The position numbers and the translations under genes are program-made. From contig NZ_JAKSXZ010000110.1 in the NCBI RefSeq assembly GCF_022829465.1, forward strand, positions 1-64,000: DNA of 64,000 nucleotides, in the 5' to 3' direction. The stretch comes from Methylobacterium sp. J-067 (GTDB lineage: Bacteria; Pseudomonadota; Alphaproteobacteria; Rhizobiales; Beijerinckiaceae). Below are positions 17,588 to 26,426 of this stretch, in pieces. Within the stretch, counting starts at the first letter, position 1; the number at the start of each line of letters is the position of its first letter. The notes beneath the pieces were generated by a model. That model was given only the letters and a program-made list of their open reading frames with translations, was not told where the DNA came from and did no database searches.

Positions 17588-18697
17588 ATGCCTACGTTGG
17601 AAGCGATGGCCCAGCATCCTCCGCTCAGATTCGATCCCGCCTTCGAGACCATCCCCGAGGATGAGGGCGAGACGCAGCGGGGCCTGACCGAGGCCATGCT
17701 AGGCATCCAGAGGAAGACCCACACCGATACCGGCTACGCCCACCGCGCCGTCCACGCCAAGGCGCACGGCTACCTCCGGGCACGGTTCGAGGTGCTCGCC
17801 GGCTTGCCTCCGGCGCTGGCCCAGGGGCTGTTCGCCTCACCCGCCAGCTACGACGCCATCCTCCGGTTCAGCACCACGCCGGGTGACGTGCTTCATGACG
17901 GCGTCTCGACGCCGCGTGGCGCAGCCATGAAGGTCCTGGGCGTTCCCGGACCCCGCCTGCCCGGCAGCGAGGGCGAGACCACCCAGAACTACGTGCTGGG
18001 CAACTCGCCGACGTTCCAGATCGGCACCGCCAAGGGCTTCCTCCGGCAGCTCGGCCCCCTGGCCACCAGCACGGGCCGCGCGGAGCCGGTTAAGAAGGCC
18101 ATCTCCGCGATGACGCGCACCGCCGAGGCCGCCCTCGAACTGGTCGGGGGCAAGTCGGCGACGCTGACCACCCTGGCGGGGCAGGCGAAGACCCACCTCC
18201 TCGGCGACAGCTTCTTCTCCCAGGCCGCGCTCCTGCACGGCGACTACTTCGCCAAGGTGGCCCTGTCCCCGGTGTCGTCAGAACTCGTGGCGCTCTCGCA
18301 GAGTCCCATCGACACGTCGGGTCATCCCGACGCGATCCGCGACTCGGTACGGGACCACTTCCTTTCCTGTCCGGGCGTGTGGGAGCTCCGGGTCCAGTTG
18401 GCCACCAACATCGACGCGATGCCGGTGGAGGACGCAGCAGCGATGTGGTCCGAAGACGAGAGCCCCTACCTGCCCGTCGCCCGCATCACCGCCGTCCCGC
18501 AGGACACCTGGTCGGACGGCATGCGCGCATGGGTCGAGGACAACCTGGCCTTCAATCCGTGGACGGGCCTAGCCGCACACCGGCCACTTGGCTCGGTCAT
18601 GCGCGCTCGCCGCCCAGCCTACGCCGCTGCCCGAGACTATCGTTCCCAAGGCAACGGGGTAGACATCGGCGAGCCAACAAAGCTACCCCAAGCCTAG
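17588..18697 (+). CDS. Catalase-family heme protein
   Basis: A 369-residue member of the short catalase-related family. Recognisable blocks are YDAILRFSTTPGDVLHDGVS, RGAAMKVLGVPGPRLPG, QNYVLGNSPTFQIG and the C-terminal FNPWTGLAAHRPLGSVMRAR. These proteins keep the catalase barrel but often lack full catalase activity. An ATG at 17606 is an alternative start. It stands between pseudogenes and converges with the broken gene at 18707. Confidence 0.78.
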   Translation: MPTLEAMAQHPPLRFDPAFETIPEDEGETQRGLTEAMLGIQRKTHTDTGYAHRAVHAKAHGYLRARFEVLAGLPPALAQGLFASPASYDAILRFSTTPGDVLHDGVSTPRGAAMKVLGVPGPRLPGSEGETTQNYVLGNSPTFQIGTAKGFLRQLGPLATSTGRAEPVKKAISAMTRTAEAALELVGGKSATLTTLAGQAKTHLLGDSFFSQAALLHGDYFAKVALSPVSSELVALSQSPIDTSGHPDAIRDSVRDHFLSCPGVWELRVQLATNIDAMPVEDAAAMWSEDESPYLPVARITAVPQDTWSDGMRAWVEDNLAFNPWTGLAAHRPLGSVMRARRPAYAAARDYRSQGNGVDIGEPTKLPQA

Positions 18698-18706
18698 TGG
18701 ACAGCA

Positions 18707-18993
18707 TCACCCCTTGCCGAGCTGCCGATGGTTCGCCCGCACCTTCCGCCGATAGTCGCGCACGACCTTTTGTGGCGTCTCTCCCAGGGCGATAGTCGCG
18801 GCCGCCTCGCTGGCGGCCTTGACCTTCTTGGTCACCATCAGGCGCGCTTCCCTGTTCGGCTTTGAGCCGCCGAGCATGAATACGCCAGGCGCTGGCCGAT
18901 AACCATCTGCGCCTCGATGACGAGCGTCGCGAGGTCAGTGCCCATGGTGAGCCACGATGCGGGCTTGGCTCGTGATCTCCGACGCGCGCGCAT
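18707..18993 (-). pseudogene. Small conserved hypothetical gene with single-base frameshift
   Basis: From ATG at 18993 the frame reads MRARRRSRAKPASWL, then a helix TDLATLVIEAQMVIGQRLA. After one base is restored near 18930 it continues VFMLGGSKPNREARLMVTKK and ends YRRKVRANHRQLGKG at a TGA. The join keeps a single continuous helical protein of about 95 residues, so a one-base deletion (a GCGGTA-like string reduced to GCGTA) is the likely lesion. Similar small proteins in methylobacteria are often labelled antifreeze proteins; the real role is unknown. Confidence 0.65.
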
Positions 18994-19062
18994 GGTGTGG
19001 TCCTCAAACCCTGGAAACCTCGACGGCCAACGCGCATCACGCCGCATCCTTCCGTATGACGG

Positions 19063-20193
19063 TCAGCCCGCGCTCGTTTCCCGGGCTAGCCAGTCCACGA
19101 CTGCACGAAGGGCAGCGCTCTCCCCCGCGCCGGCGCCGATCACGGTCTCGTAAGCAGCTAGTTGACCTGCAGCGCTCGATCCGTTGCGGGCGATGATTTT
19201 GGCGTGCGCGACCTGGGCAGCGCATCCGAGTGCCGCCGCATCGTCGGCGATCAGGTCGAGAAGCTCGTCAGCGGCCTCTTGGACCGGTACGACGCGCTCG
19301 GCGGTCTCGTCGATCAGAGAGGCTCCGGTGCCATCGCGTTCGGCCCGCCACAAGTTCTCCATCACGAATCCGCGTGACGCGCCTGTCAGGCCGTCATGAA
19401 TGTCCGGCCGGCGGTCCAGCAAGCGAACGAGGCAGCGATAGATTTGGGCGACGGTGAGGGTGTCTTCGAGGCGCGTGCAGCTGTCGGCGACGCGAAGCTC
19501 AAGGGTCGGGTACCGGACCGAAGGGCGGATGTGCCACCAGAAGTAGGTCGGGTCCGGCACAGCGCCCGCAGCCGTCATGACATTCACGTAGCGGTCGTAG
19601 TCGTCGGCGTCGTCGAACAACTCGGGCAGGCCGGTCCGTGGCAGCTCGGCATAGGCGCGAAGCCGATAGCCGTGCAGACCAGTCCGGCGACGGTCGTAGA
19701 ACGGCGAGGATGTCGAGAGGGCAAGCAACAGGGGGAGGAACGGATAGATACGCCGCATGATGTCGATCCGCGCCTCGGGTCGCGGCACCTCGACGTGAAC
19801 GTGCATGCCGGCGACCACGGAGCGGCGTCCGGTGATCTGCAGGTCGTCCATCATGCCGCGGTAGCGCGGCTTGTCGGTCTCCTTCTGAACGGACCAGACT
19901 GCGGTCGGGTGGGTGCCGGCAGCGAACAGCTTGAGCCCGTGCTTGCGTGCGGTGCTTTGAAGCTGATCACGAAGGTTGCCGAGCGCAGTCTGCGCTTCCT
20001 CGACGCTCGCCGTTGGTGCAGAGCAGATCTCGACCTCGTTCTCTAGAAGCTCGCGCTCGACCGAACCCAAGCGTTTGGCATCGTCGTGAAACCCCTGAAT
20101 CGAGCTACGCGGAGCACCCCGGGAGCGTGCGCTCGCCAGGAAGAACTCTTCCTCGATCCCGAATTTGAAGTCGTGCCCTGAGCGTTGCGCCAT
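19063..20193 (-). CDS. Carboxylate-amine ligase, YbdK/GCS2 family
   Basis: A 376-residue ATP-grasp-like glutamate-cysteine ligase relative of the YbdK family. It shows the N-terminal FKFGIEEEFFL, the histidine-rich GMHVHVEVPRP, SPFYDRRRTGLHGYRLRAY, and the closing EVELRVAD-type strand (TLELRVADSC). YbdK has weak glutamate-cysteine ligase activity in vitro; the biological product is uncertain. It is a single transcription unit on the minus strand. Confidence 0.85.
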   Translation of the reverse strand: MAQRSGHDFKFGIEEEFFLASARSRGAPRSSIQGFHDDAKRLGSVERELLENEVEICSAPTASVEEAQTALGNLRDQLQSTARKHGLKLFAAGTHPTAVWSVQKETDKPRYRGMMDDLQITGRRSVVAGMHVHVEVPRPEARIDIMRRIYPFLPLLLALSTSSPFYDRRRTGLHGYRLRAYAELPRTGLPELFDDADDYDRYVNVMTAAGAVPDPTYFWWHIRPSVRYPTLELRVADSCTRLEDTLTVAQIYRCLVRLLDRRPDIHDGLTGASRGFVMENLWRAERDGTGASLIDETAERVVPVQEAADELLDLIADDAAALGCAAQVAHAKIIARNGSSAAGQLAAYETVIGAGAGESAALRAVVDWLARETSAG

Positions 20194-20475
20194 TTCGTGC
20201 TCCCATTCAGCAGGACGACGTTTGGCACTCTCGAACGGCAGTCCCGGAGAGCCACCTCAGGATATCGGACTATGGATCGATAAGGCATTTATCGGGCCGC
20301 GTCGGGGGATACAGACCTGGGCTCGTCACCAAGAGGCAGACGGTCCGAGTACGACCCACGCCGGTCGTTCAGATTGCTCCCAGCCCTGCCCGAAAGCAGC
20401 CATTCGTCGGCCGGTGGGAAACAGCGGCTCGGGGTGGGGAGTGGAAGTTCCATGAGCGCGAAACTTCGTCTCCTC

Positions 20476-21285
20476 TCAGTTACGGGACTCCCGCACGATG
20501 GGGCACGTCTCGTCCTTCGCCCGATCTGAAAAGCTGAGGTAGTAGGCTTCCACCTTTGTGAACCCGGCCTCAACGGCGGCAAGCGCCGCCAGAGCGGCTC
20601 GCCCGCCACCGTCGCAGTGGGTGACGATACGCTGACCCGGCTGAAAGCCGGCACGCTCCAGCATCGCGCGCAGCTCTTCAGGCGATTTCAGGCGGCCCTC
20701 GGCGGTTAGCAGATCGGCATGACCGACTCGCCGTGCTTCGGGCAAGTGACCGCCGCGCGCGATCTTGCGCAGATCCTCACCCGCGAACTCCGCGGCCGTG
20801 CGCGCGTCGAAAATCTGCGTTTCACCGTCGAGCTGGCCCCGGAGGTCCTGACTGTTAACCAAGCCGACCGGACCATGCCCCCGCGGCACCGGCGCGAGCG
20901 TCACTGGGCTCGGCACTACCGGCTGGTTATCGATACGGGCGCCGGCCTGAGCGGCTGAGGCCGGCCAGCCGCCATCGAGTACGGCAGCCGGCACCCCAAA
21001 ATGCTGCAGGATGAACCAGACGCGGGCGGCCTCGGTCATCCTTCCGTCGTCGTAGACCGCCACCGGCTGCCCGCCGTCGATCCCGAGTGCGCCGATCAAG
21101 CTGCGCCAGTGCTAGTCCTGAGCCAGATCCGTGCTCGCATGCTTGGCGGCCGTCTCCCAATCACTGACCGGCACATGAACGGCACCCGCCCAGTGGCTGT
21201 GCTGATGATCGTCCGCGCTACGTGCATCGAGTACGTACCAAGCGGCGGACAGGGCGCTGGGATCGAGCAGGGCGGACTTAGCCAT
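20476..21285 (-). pseudogene. Two-domain rhodanese sulfurtransferase with in-frame amber codon
   Basis: From ATG at 21285 (GGGAG 9 bases upstream) the frame encodes a thiosulfate/mercaptopyruvate sulfurtransferase: WYVLDARSADDHQHSHWAGA opens domain 1, and domain 2 ends with the active-site loop THCDGGGRAALA carrying the catalytic Cys. A single TAG at 21112-21114 interrupts the otherwise perfect 269-codon frame between AQD and HWRSLIGALG. Everything after it is intact, so this is a recent nonsense mutation, a sequencing error or a readthrough site. The C-terminal part could restart at ATG 21099. Confidence 0.8.
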
Positions 21286-21302
21286 GATGGTAAACTCCCA
21301 GG

Positions 21303-21623
21303 TCGAAGAAGCACCAGGACGACACCGCCCAAGGCCGTCAGCACGACGGCGATCCACGGCGGCACTTTGGCGACGGTGAGCAGCACGAACGCTAGCGCGG
21401 CCACTGCGAAATCACGCGGGTTGACGATCGCGCAGGTCCAGACAGGGTTGTAGAGCGCCAACCCGAGGATGCCGATCAAAGCGGCGTTGGTGCCGCGCAT
21501 GGCTGCCTGGGCGAGAGGTCGCGCCCGGAAGGCGTCGCAGTACGGCAGAGTGACGTAGACCAGCAGCACCCCGGGCAGAATGACTGCCACGAGGGCGATC
21601 GCCGCGCCGACAACACCATGCGG
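21303..21623 (-). pseudogene. Chromate transporter ChrA, C-terminal fragment
   Basis: About 107 codons matching the last helices of a ChrA protein: VGAAIALVAVILPGVLLVYV, PLAQAAMRGTNAALIGILG and VAKVPPWIAVVLTALGG. The N-terminal 300 or so residues are absent, and the frame runs on past the expected end into the rhodanese gene. The order chrA fragment then rhodanese echoes the intact rhodanese-ChrB plus ChrA pair at 23567-25809, although the fragment is of a different ChrA subfamily. Confidence 0.7.
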
Positions 21624-21719
21624 TGAGCGAGCGCGGCGGCAACGTCCGACCTGATGCCTCTGCTGCTTGGCCGCGGACCGGCAGAACGCCACCCAACCTA
21701 GCCGTTCAGAGGCGCCCAC

Positions 21720-22012
21720 TCAGGCGACTGGGCCTGGCTGAAAGAGCAACAACTGCTTCGGAGACAGCCGTCCAGGAAATCGGACGACTTCCTGCCAACC
21801 CTATCCACTCGCCCAAAAAATCTATCTACAATTATCATCACGCATTATATCGACCAAAGATTATGAGTAGCGCCGGCTACAAATTCAGTCTCTGCGGCGA
21901 TAACAAATTTCGGAATCCGACCGAGTGTTCGATCCAGATAGCTTACCGGACTTGCCTGCGAATTTACATGTTCACTCGTCATTGGCGGCTTGCGAAGGAA
22001 CCGGCAGCGCGC
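21720..22012. other. AT-richer intergenic stretch
   Basis: About 290 bases between the chrA fragment and the metB-like stop. The centre (about 21815-21920) is notably AT-rich for this window. No gene, terminator or repeat identified. Confidence 0.4.
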
Positions 22013-23173
22013 TCACCTGCCGACGGCGTCGAGGCCACGCGCTAAGTCGATCAGAAGATCGTCTTCCGCCTCCAGCCCTACGGATAGGCGCAGCAGCCCG
22101 TCAGTGATGCCGGCGATCGCCCGCGCGGCCGGGTCCATGGCCGCGTGCGTCATGGTCGGAGGATGGGCGACCAAGCTCTCGACCCCGCCAAGCGACTCGG
22201 CGAGGGTGAACACCTGCAAGGCCCCAACAAAAGCCCGCACCGCGTCGAGCCCGTCAGCCAGCTCGAAGCTCAGCATGGCACCGAAACCCGCTTGCTGCGT
22301 CCTCGCGAGGGCGTGGCCAGGATGGGATGGCAGACCAGGATAGTGCACGCGGCTCACGGCTGGGTGGGCGTCGAGAAAGGCGGCGATCCGGCCCGCATTC
22401 CGTTGCTGCTGCTCCACCCGCACAAACAGAGTGCGCAGGCCCCGAAGCGTCAGGTAGGCGTCCAGCGGCGAGCCGGTCACACCGATCGTATTGGCCCAAG
22501 CGGCGAGGTCCTCGCCGACGGCCTTGTCGGCCGCGATCACGGCCCCGCCGATCACGTCGGAATGGCCGTTGAGGAACTTCGTGGTTGAGTGGACCACGAG
22601 GTCCGCTCCCAGGGAGATCGGCTGCTGCAGGGCCGGCGACAGGAAGGTGTTGTCGACCACGGTCAGCGCGCCGGCAGCTCGTGCGGCTGCGGTGACGCAC
22701 TGGATATCCACCACTCGCATCAGCGGGTTACTTGGTGTCTCGATGAGCACGACCTTCGGCTGCCTGGCCATCGCTGTCGAAAGGGCGTCCGGGTCGGTCT
22801 GATCGACGAAGTCCACGGCATAATGGCCCCGGGCGGCACGGAAGCTCAGCAGGCGATGGGTTCCGCCATAGCAATCATGCGGCGCGACCAGGAGGTCGCC
22901 TGGCCGCAGGCTCGACAGGGCGAGGTCAAGCGCTGCCATGCCACTCGCCACCATGACAGCCCGGGCGCCGCCTTCGAGCTTGGCGATCGTGTCGGCGAGT
23001 GCGTCCCGCGTCGGGTTGCCAAGGCGCGAGTAATCGTACGCGCCAGGCTGCTCGAAGGCCGGAAACCTGAACGTGGTCGAGAGATGAATCGGGGCGATGA
23101 CTGCGCCGAAGGCCGCATCCTGCGCCACGCCGTTGGCCGCCGCGACCGTCCGGGCCGCAAATCCGTCTGACAT
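22013..23173 (-). CDS. metB: Cystathionine gamma-synthase-like PLP enzyme
   Basis: A 386-residue enzyme of the trans-sulfuration PLP family that joins cysteine to an activated homoserine to give cystathionine, or acts as a related lyase. Visible are YDYSRLGNPTRDALADTIAK, the phosphate loop ASGMAALDLAL, the PLP lysine in VVHSTTKFLNGHSDVIGG and the C-terminal ESLGGVESLVAHPPTMTHA. The start at 23173 (MSDGFAARTV) is preferred: the longer frame would translate a perfect palindrome as protein. It faces a palindromic operator and is divergent from the chr module. MetB and MetC-type enzymes cannot be separated surely by eye. Confidence 0.82.
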   Translation of the reverse strand: MSDGFAARTVAAANGVAQDAAFGAVIAPIHLSTTFRFPAFEQPGAYDYSRLGNPTRDALADTIAKLEGGARAVMVASGMAALDLALSSLRPGDLLVAPHDCYGGTHRLLSFRAARGHYAVDFVDQTDPDALSTAMARQPKVVLIETPSNPLMRVVDIQCVTAAARAAGALTVVDNTFLSPALQQPISLGADLVVHSTTKFLNGHSDVIGGAVIAADKAVGEDLAAWANTIGVTGSPLDAYLTLRGLRTLFVRVEQQQRNAGRIAAFLDAHPAVSRVHYPGLPSHPGHALARTQQAGFGAMLSFELADGLDAVRAFVGALQVFTLAESLGGVESLVAHPPTMTHAAMDPAARAIAGITDGLLRLSVGLEAEDDLLIDLARGLDAVGR

Positions 23174-23218
23174 CGCCTCGTCTCCGAACCGGAACGGCCT
23201 TCTTAGACTGACGTCCGT

Positions 23219-23250
23219 TCCGGTTCGTTCTTTATAAAGAACGAACCGGA
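23219..23250. promoter_or_regulatory. Perfect 32-bp palindrome upstream of metB-like gene
   Basis: The arms TCCGGTTCGTTCTTTA and TAAAGAACGAACCGGA are exact complements with no spacer, centred at 23234/23235. It lies 46 bases before the metB start codon. It could be a dimeric regulator site or a cruciform; the AT-rich centre TTTATAAA could also serve as part of a promoter. Confidence 0.75.
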
Positions 23251-23355
23251 CTTTCAAGAGGACGAAGTAAGGGTCGCACGGGTTGACGGTTTGGACCGCC
23301 TCAAATCGCCTATCCTGAGATAGGGTAAATTCGGCCCGTGCCGCCCATTAGTCCA

Positions 23356-23381
23356 CTTCTGCCCCGTTCCAAAAGCAGAAG
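23356..23381. repeat. Inverted repeat CTTCTGC/GCAGAAG
   Basis: CTTCTGC (23356-23362) and GCAGAAG (23375-23381) pair across 12 bases, with GTCCA words outside. It closely resembles the repeat at 570-604. A second small hairpin CCTATC-CTGA-GATAGG lies at 23309-23324. Confidence 0.5.
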
Positions 23382-23566
23382 TCCACCGATGGATAGGAAC
23401 CGTAGTCAAATCTGAGCATCGTCGACCGCGACGTCGGACCTTCGCTCAACCTTCCACCTTGACAGAACCTACGCCTGGGCAGTGTATGGCGACCTCGGGG
23501 AGCGATCCCCCGACGAGGCTCCGGCTGAAGATCGCGTCCCACCTGCACTTGCTGCAAGGACGCGCC

Positions 23567-24397
23567 ATGCCCGTGCCCAACACCATTTCTGTCGATAAAC
23601 TCGCACGATTGATCGGCACCCCCGCATGCCCGATTGTCATCGATGTGCGGACGTTGGAGGAATTCGTCGGCAATCAGCGACTCGTGCCCGGCTCTCTGGC
23701 GCACGCATCGGACCGGGTCGCCGAATGGGCGCCGGCGTTGCGCGGCAGCGCCGTCGTGGTGGTCTGCGAGGACGGGCGCCGGAACAGCCACGGCGTCGCG
23801 GCCTGGCTGCGCAGCGCCGGCGTCGCGGCCGAAGCACTTGAGGGCGGCTTTACCGACTGGGCGGCCGCCGAGATGCCCGTGGTTCCGGTCGGCAAGATCC
23901 CCAACCGGGACGAGCGCGGCCGCTCCGTCTGGGTCACGCGGGCCCGGCCTAAGGTCGACCGCATCGCCTGCCCCTGGCTCATCCGCCGTTTTGTTGATCC
24001 CGAAGCCGTCTTCCTATTCGTGCCACCGGGCGAAGTCGCCGGGGTCGCCAAGAGGTTCGAGGCCGCGCCCTTCGACATAGACGACCCGGGGATTTTCTGG
24101 AGCCACCGGGGGGAGCTCTGCACCTTCGACGTGATGGTCGAGGAGTTCGGTCTCGCGACGCCGCCGCTATTGCATCTCGCGACCTTAGTGCGCGGAGCAG
24201 ACACCAGCCGGCCGGACCTCGCGCCCGAGGCCGCCGGCTTGCTCGCCGCCTCGCTCGGCTTGTCGCGGATCTACGCCGACGATCTCCAGCAACTCAATGC
24301 TGGAATGCTCTTTTACGACGCTTTCTATCGGTGGTGCCGAGACGCGACCGAGGAGACCCACAACTGGCCAATGAACAAGCCGCGGGAGAGGGCCTGA
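23567..24397 (+). CDS. chrB: Rhodanese-ChrB fusion protein, chromate resistance
   Basis: A 276-residue fusion. Residues about 8-110 form a rhodanese domain with DVRTLEEF and the active loop VVCEDGRRNSHGVAAWL. Residues about 130-270 form the ChrB C-terminal domain, with RPKVDRIACPWLIRRFVDPE and FDVMVEEFGL. ChrB proteins sense chromate or assist ChrA. AAGGA lies 6 bases before ATG 23567; the longer frame upstream is not protein-like. The stop is 2 bases before the chrA ATG, so they form an operon. Confidence 0.85.
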   Translation: MPVPNTISVDKLARLIGTPACPIVIDVRTLEEFVGNQRLVPGSLAHASDRVAEWAPALRGSAVVVVCEDGRRNSHGVAAWLRSAGVAAEALEGGFTDWAAAEMPVVPVGKIPNRDERGRSVWVTRARPKVDRIACPWLIRRFVDPEAVFLFVPPGEVAGVAKRFEAAPFDIDDPGIFWSHRGELCTFDVMVEEFGLATPPLLHLATLVRGADTSRPDLAPEAAGLLAASLGLSRIYADDLQQLNAGMLFYDAFYRWCRDATEETHNWPMNKPRERA

Positions 24398-24399
24398 CC

Positions 24400-25809
24400 A
24401 TGGTTGCTACGGCACGCATCCAGACTGCATCCGAGCCGGACGCGGCCGTCCCCGGGATGCCGCTGCCCGTCACTCTGACGCAGGCTGTACCGGTGTGGGC
24501 CCGCATCGCCACTCTCTCTTTCGGTGGTCCGGCCGGGCAGATCGCGGTCATGCACCGCGTCTTGGTCGAGGAGAAGCGATGGATCTCCGAGAATCGCTTC
24601 CTGCACGCGCTGAACTTCTGCACCCTCCTGCCTGGGCCGGAGGCGCAGCAACTCGCGACCTACGTGGGTTGGCTGATGCACGGCATCCGCGGCGGCCTCA
24701 TCGCTGGCGGCCTCTTCGTACTGCCGGGCATCGTGGCGATCATGGCCCTCAGCTGGGTCTACACGCTTTACGGCCACGTCGGCTTCGTGGCTGCAATATT
24801 CTTTGGCCTGAAGGCGGCTGTGCTCGCCATCGTGCTCCAGGCCGTCATCCGCATCGGCAAGCGGGCGCTCAAGGGTCCCGTGATGGTCGGCATCGCTGCG
24901 GCGGCCTTCGTGGGTATCTTCTTCCTCGACATGCCCTTCCCGATGATCGTGCTGACGGCCGGCGTGATCGGGTATCTCGGCGGCCGGGCCGGCCTGCCAC
25001 AGTTCAAGGCGGGCGGGCACGGCGGCGGCGGGAAGGTCGTGGAAGGGCCTTTCCTGTTCGACGACCATGAGCTTCCCCGGGAGCGGGCGGAAGTCGGGCA
25101 TACCCTGAGGATGTTACTCGCGTGGGGGGCGATCTGGCTGGTGCCCGTCGCCGCCATCCTCCTCGCATTCGGGACCGACGACGTCTTTGCCCAGATCGTG
25201 GTGTTCTTCTCCAAGATGGCGCTGGTGACCTTCGGCGGCGCTTACGCGGTGCTCTCCTACGTCGCCCAGCAGGCAGTGGAGCACTACGGCTGGCTGAAGC
25301 CCGGCGAGATGCTCGACGGCCTCGGCATGGCCGAGACGACGCCTGGGCCGCTCATCATGGTGACGCAGTTCGTCGGGTTCCTGGCGGCCTACCGGTCCCC
25401 AGGCTCGATCCCGCCCCTGCTGGCGGGCACTCTGGGCGGCCTGCTCACCACCTGGGTGACCTTCGCGCCCTGCTTCCTCTGGATCTTCGTCGGCGCCCCT
25501 TATGTTGAGCGCCTGCGCGGTAATCGCGCGCTGGTCGGCGCTCTGTCGGCCATCACCGCGGCGGTGGTCGGCGTGATCCTGAACCTCGCGGTCTGGTTCG
25601 CCCTGCACAGCGTCTTCACCGAGACGCGACCGTTCACGGTCGGTCCGGTCGGCGTCGACGTACCGGTCCCGTCGAGCCTGAATCCGTGGGCACTCACCTT
25701 GGCAGCCACTGCCGTTTTAGCAGTGTTCCGGTTCAAGATCGGTATGGTCCCGACACTATCGGCTTGCGCGGCTGCTGGCGTCGCGTTGAACGTGGCCGGC
25801 CTCGTGTGA
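24400..25809 (+). CDS. chrA: Chromate efflux transporter ChrA
   Basis: A 469-residue CHR-superfamily membrane protein made of two homologous halves. Each half carries the family motif: FGGPAGQIAVMHRVLVEEKR then LLPGPEAQQLATYVGW in the first, and FGGAYAVLSYVAQQAVEHYG then AETTPGPLIMVTQFVGFLAA in the second. It exports chromate by a chromate/sulfate-like antiport across the inner membrane. GAGAGGG precedes ATG 24400. The gene follows chrB directly. Confidence 0.92.
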   Translation: MVATARIQTASEPDAAVPGMPLPVTLTQAVPVWARIATLSFGGPAGQIAVMHRVLVEEKRWISENRFLHALNFCTLLPGPEAQQLATYVGWLMHGIRGGLIAGGLFVLPGIVAIMALSWVYTLYGHVGFVAAIFFGLKAAVLAIVLQAVIRIGKRALKGPVMVGIAAAAFVGIFFLDMPFPMIVLTAGVIGYLGGRAGLPQFKAGGHGGGGKVVEGPFLFDDHELPRERAEVGHTLRMLLAWGAIWLVPVAAILLAFGTDDVFAQIVVFFSKMALVTFGGAYAVLSYVAQQAVEHYGWLKPGEMLDGLGMAETTPGPLIMVTQFVGFLAAYRSPGSIPPLLAGTLGGLLTTWVTFAPCFLWIFVGAPYVERLRGNRALVGALSAITAAVVGVILNLAVWFALHSVFTETRPFTVGPVGVDVPVPSSLNPWALTLAATAVLAVFRFKIGMVPTLSACAAAGVALNVAGLV

Positions 25810-26426
25810 TGGGTGCCGCAGGCCGCGTCGTATGGCCACCATCGCCGCTACTGAGGTTCCCGGTGATGCCACGCGAATCGAGTTCGCGAGCGAGCCACTG
25901 AGAGCAAATCGGATTTCGACATCGAGCAGACCGTGACGCCCTGGTATCGGACCTGATTTCCTAAGCCAGAACCCGATGGAAATGAGTCGGACACCCTCTG
26001 AAGTGCGGGATGGCTGCCTGAGACGCTAGCACACTGACCTGATCGGCTGGATTTGGGTCAGGCCAATCGTCAGGAGCGGTGAGGACCAGCTCTGCGCCGA
26101 ACATGGCGCGACGCATCAACAGCCTGTGCGTGATCGAGCCGCTCGCCGACGCGATAGGCTCGCGCGGCATTTCGGGAAACACCCGATGCGACAATGGCCC
26201 GGGGATAGCTTCAAGGGCCCCTTACGTCCGGCACCTTCCGGATATCGCCTTGGCTACCGACGGCGACCACCATGCATTACCCATTAGATCGGCTCCGTCC
26301 AGAATGCGGCGCCGCTCGAGGCTGATCACTCAGCAATCACGATCCCAAGTGAATGACGTTTATTGCTCGCGCCCTTTAAAAATTTTTCTCAACACGAATA
26401 ATACTTAAAAATATCCAATAGCTGAC
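25810..26426. other. Intergenic region after chrA
   Basis: About 620 bases between convergent chrA and the CysA-like gene. A 77-codon minus frame at 25961-26194 is open but has no recognisable domain; it may be a decayed gene end. The last 70 bases before 26427 are strikingly AT-rich (TTTAAAAATTTTTC) and may end transcription of the minus-strand operon. Confidence 0.4.

Noticed and set aside
23174..23257. ATG at 23257 as the start of the metB-like gene
   Set aside because: It would translate the 32-bp perfect palindrome as the first codons; the family N-terminus aligns with ATG 23173.
26079..26408. A 109-codon plus-strand frame in the gap after chrA
   Set aside because: No domain, no ribosome site, and it ends in the AT-rich non-coding stretch.
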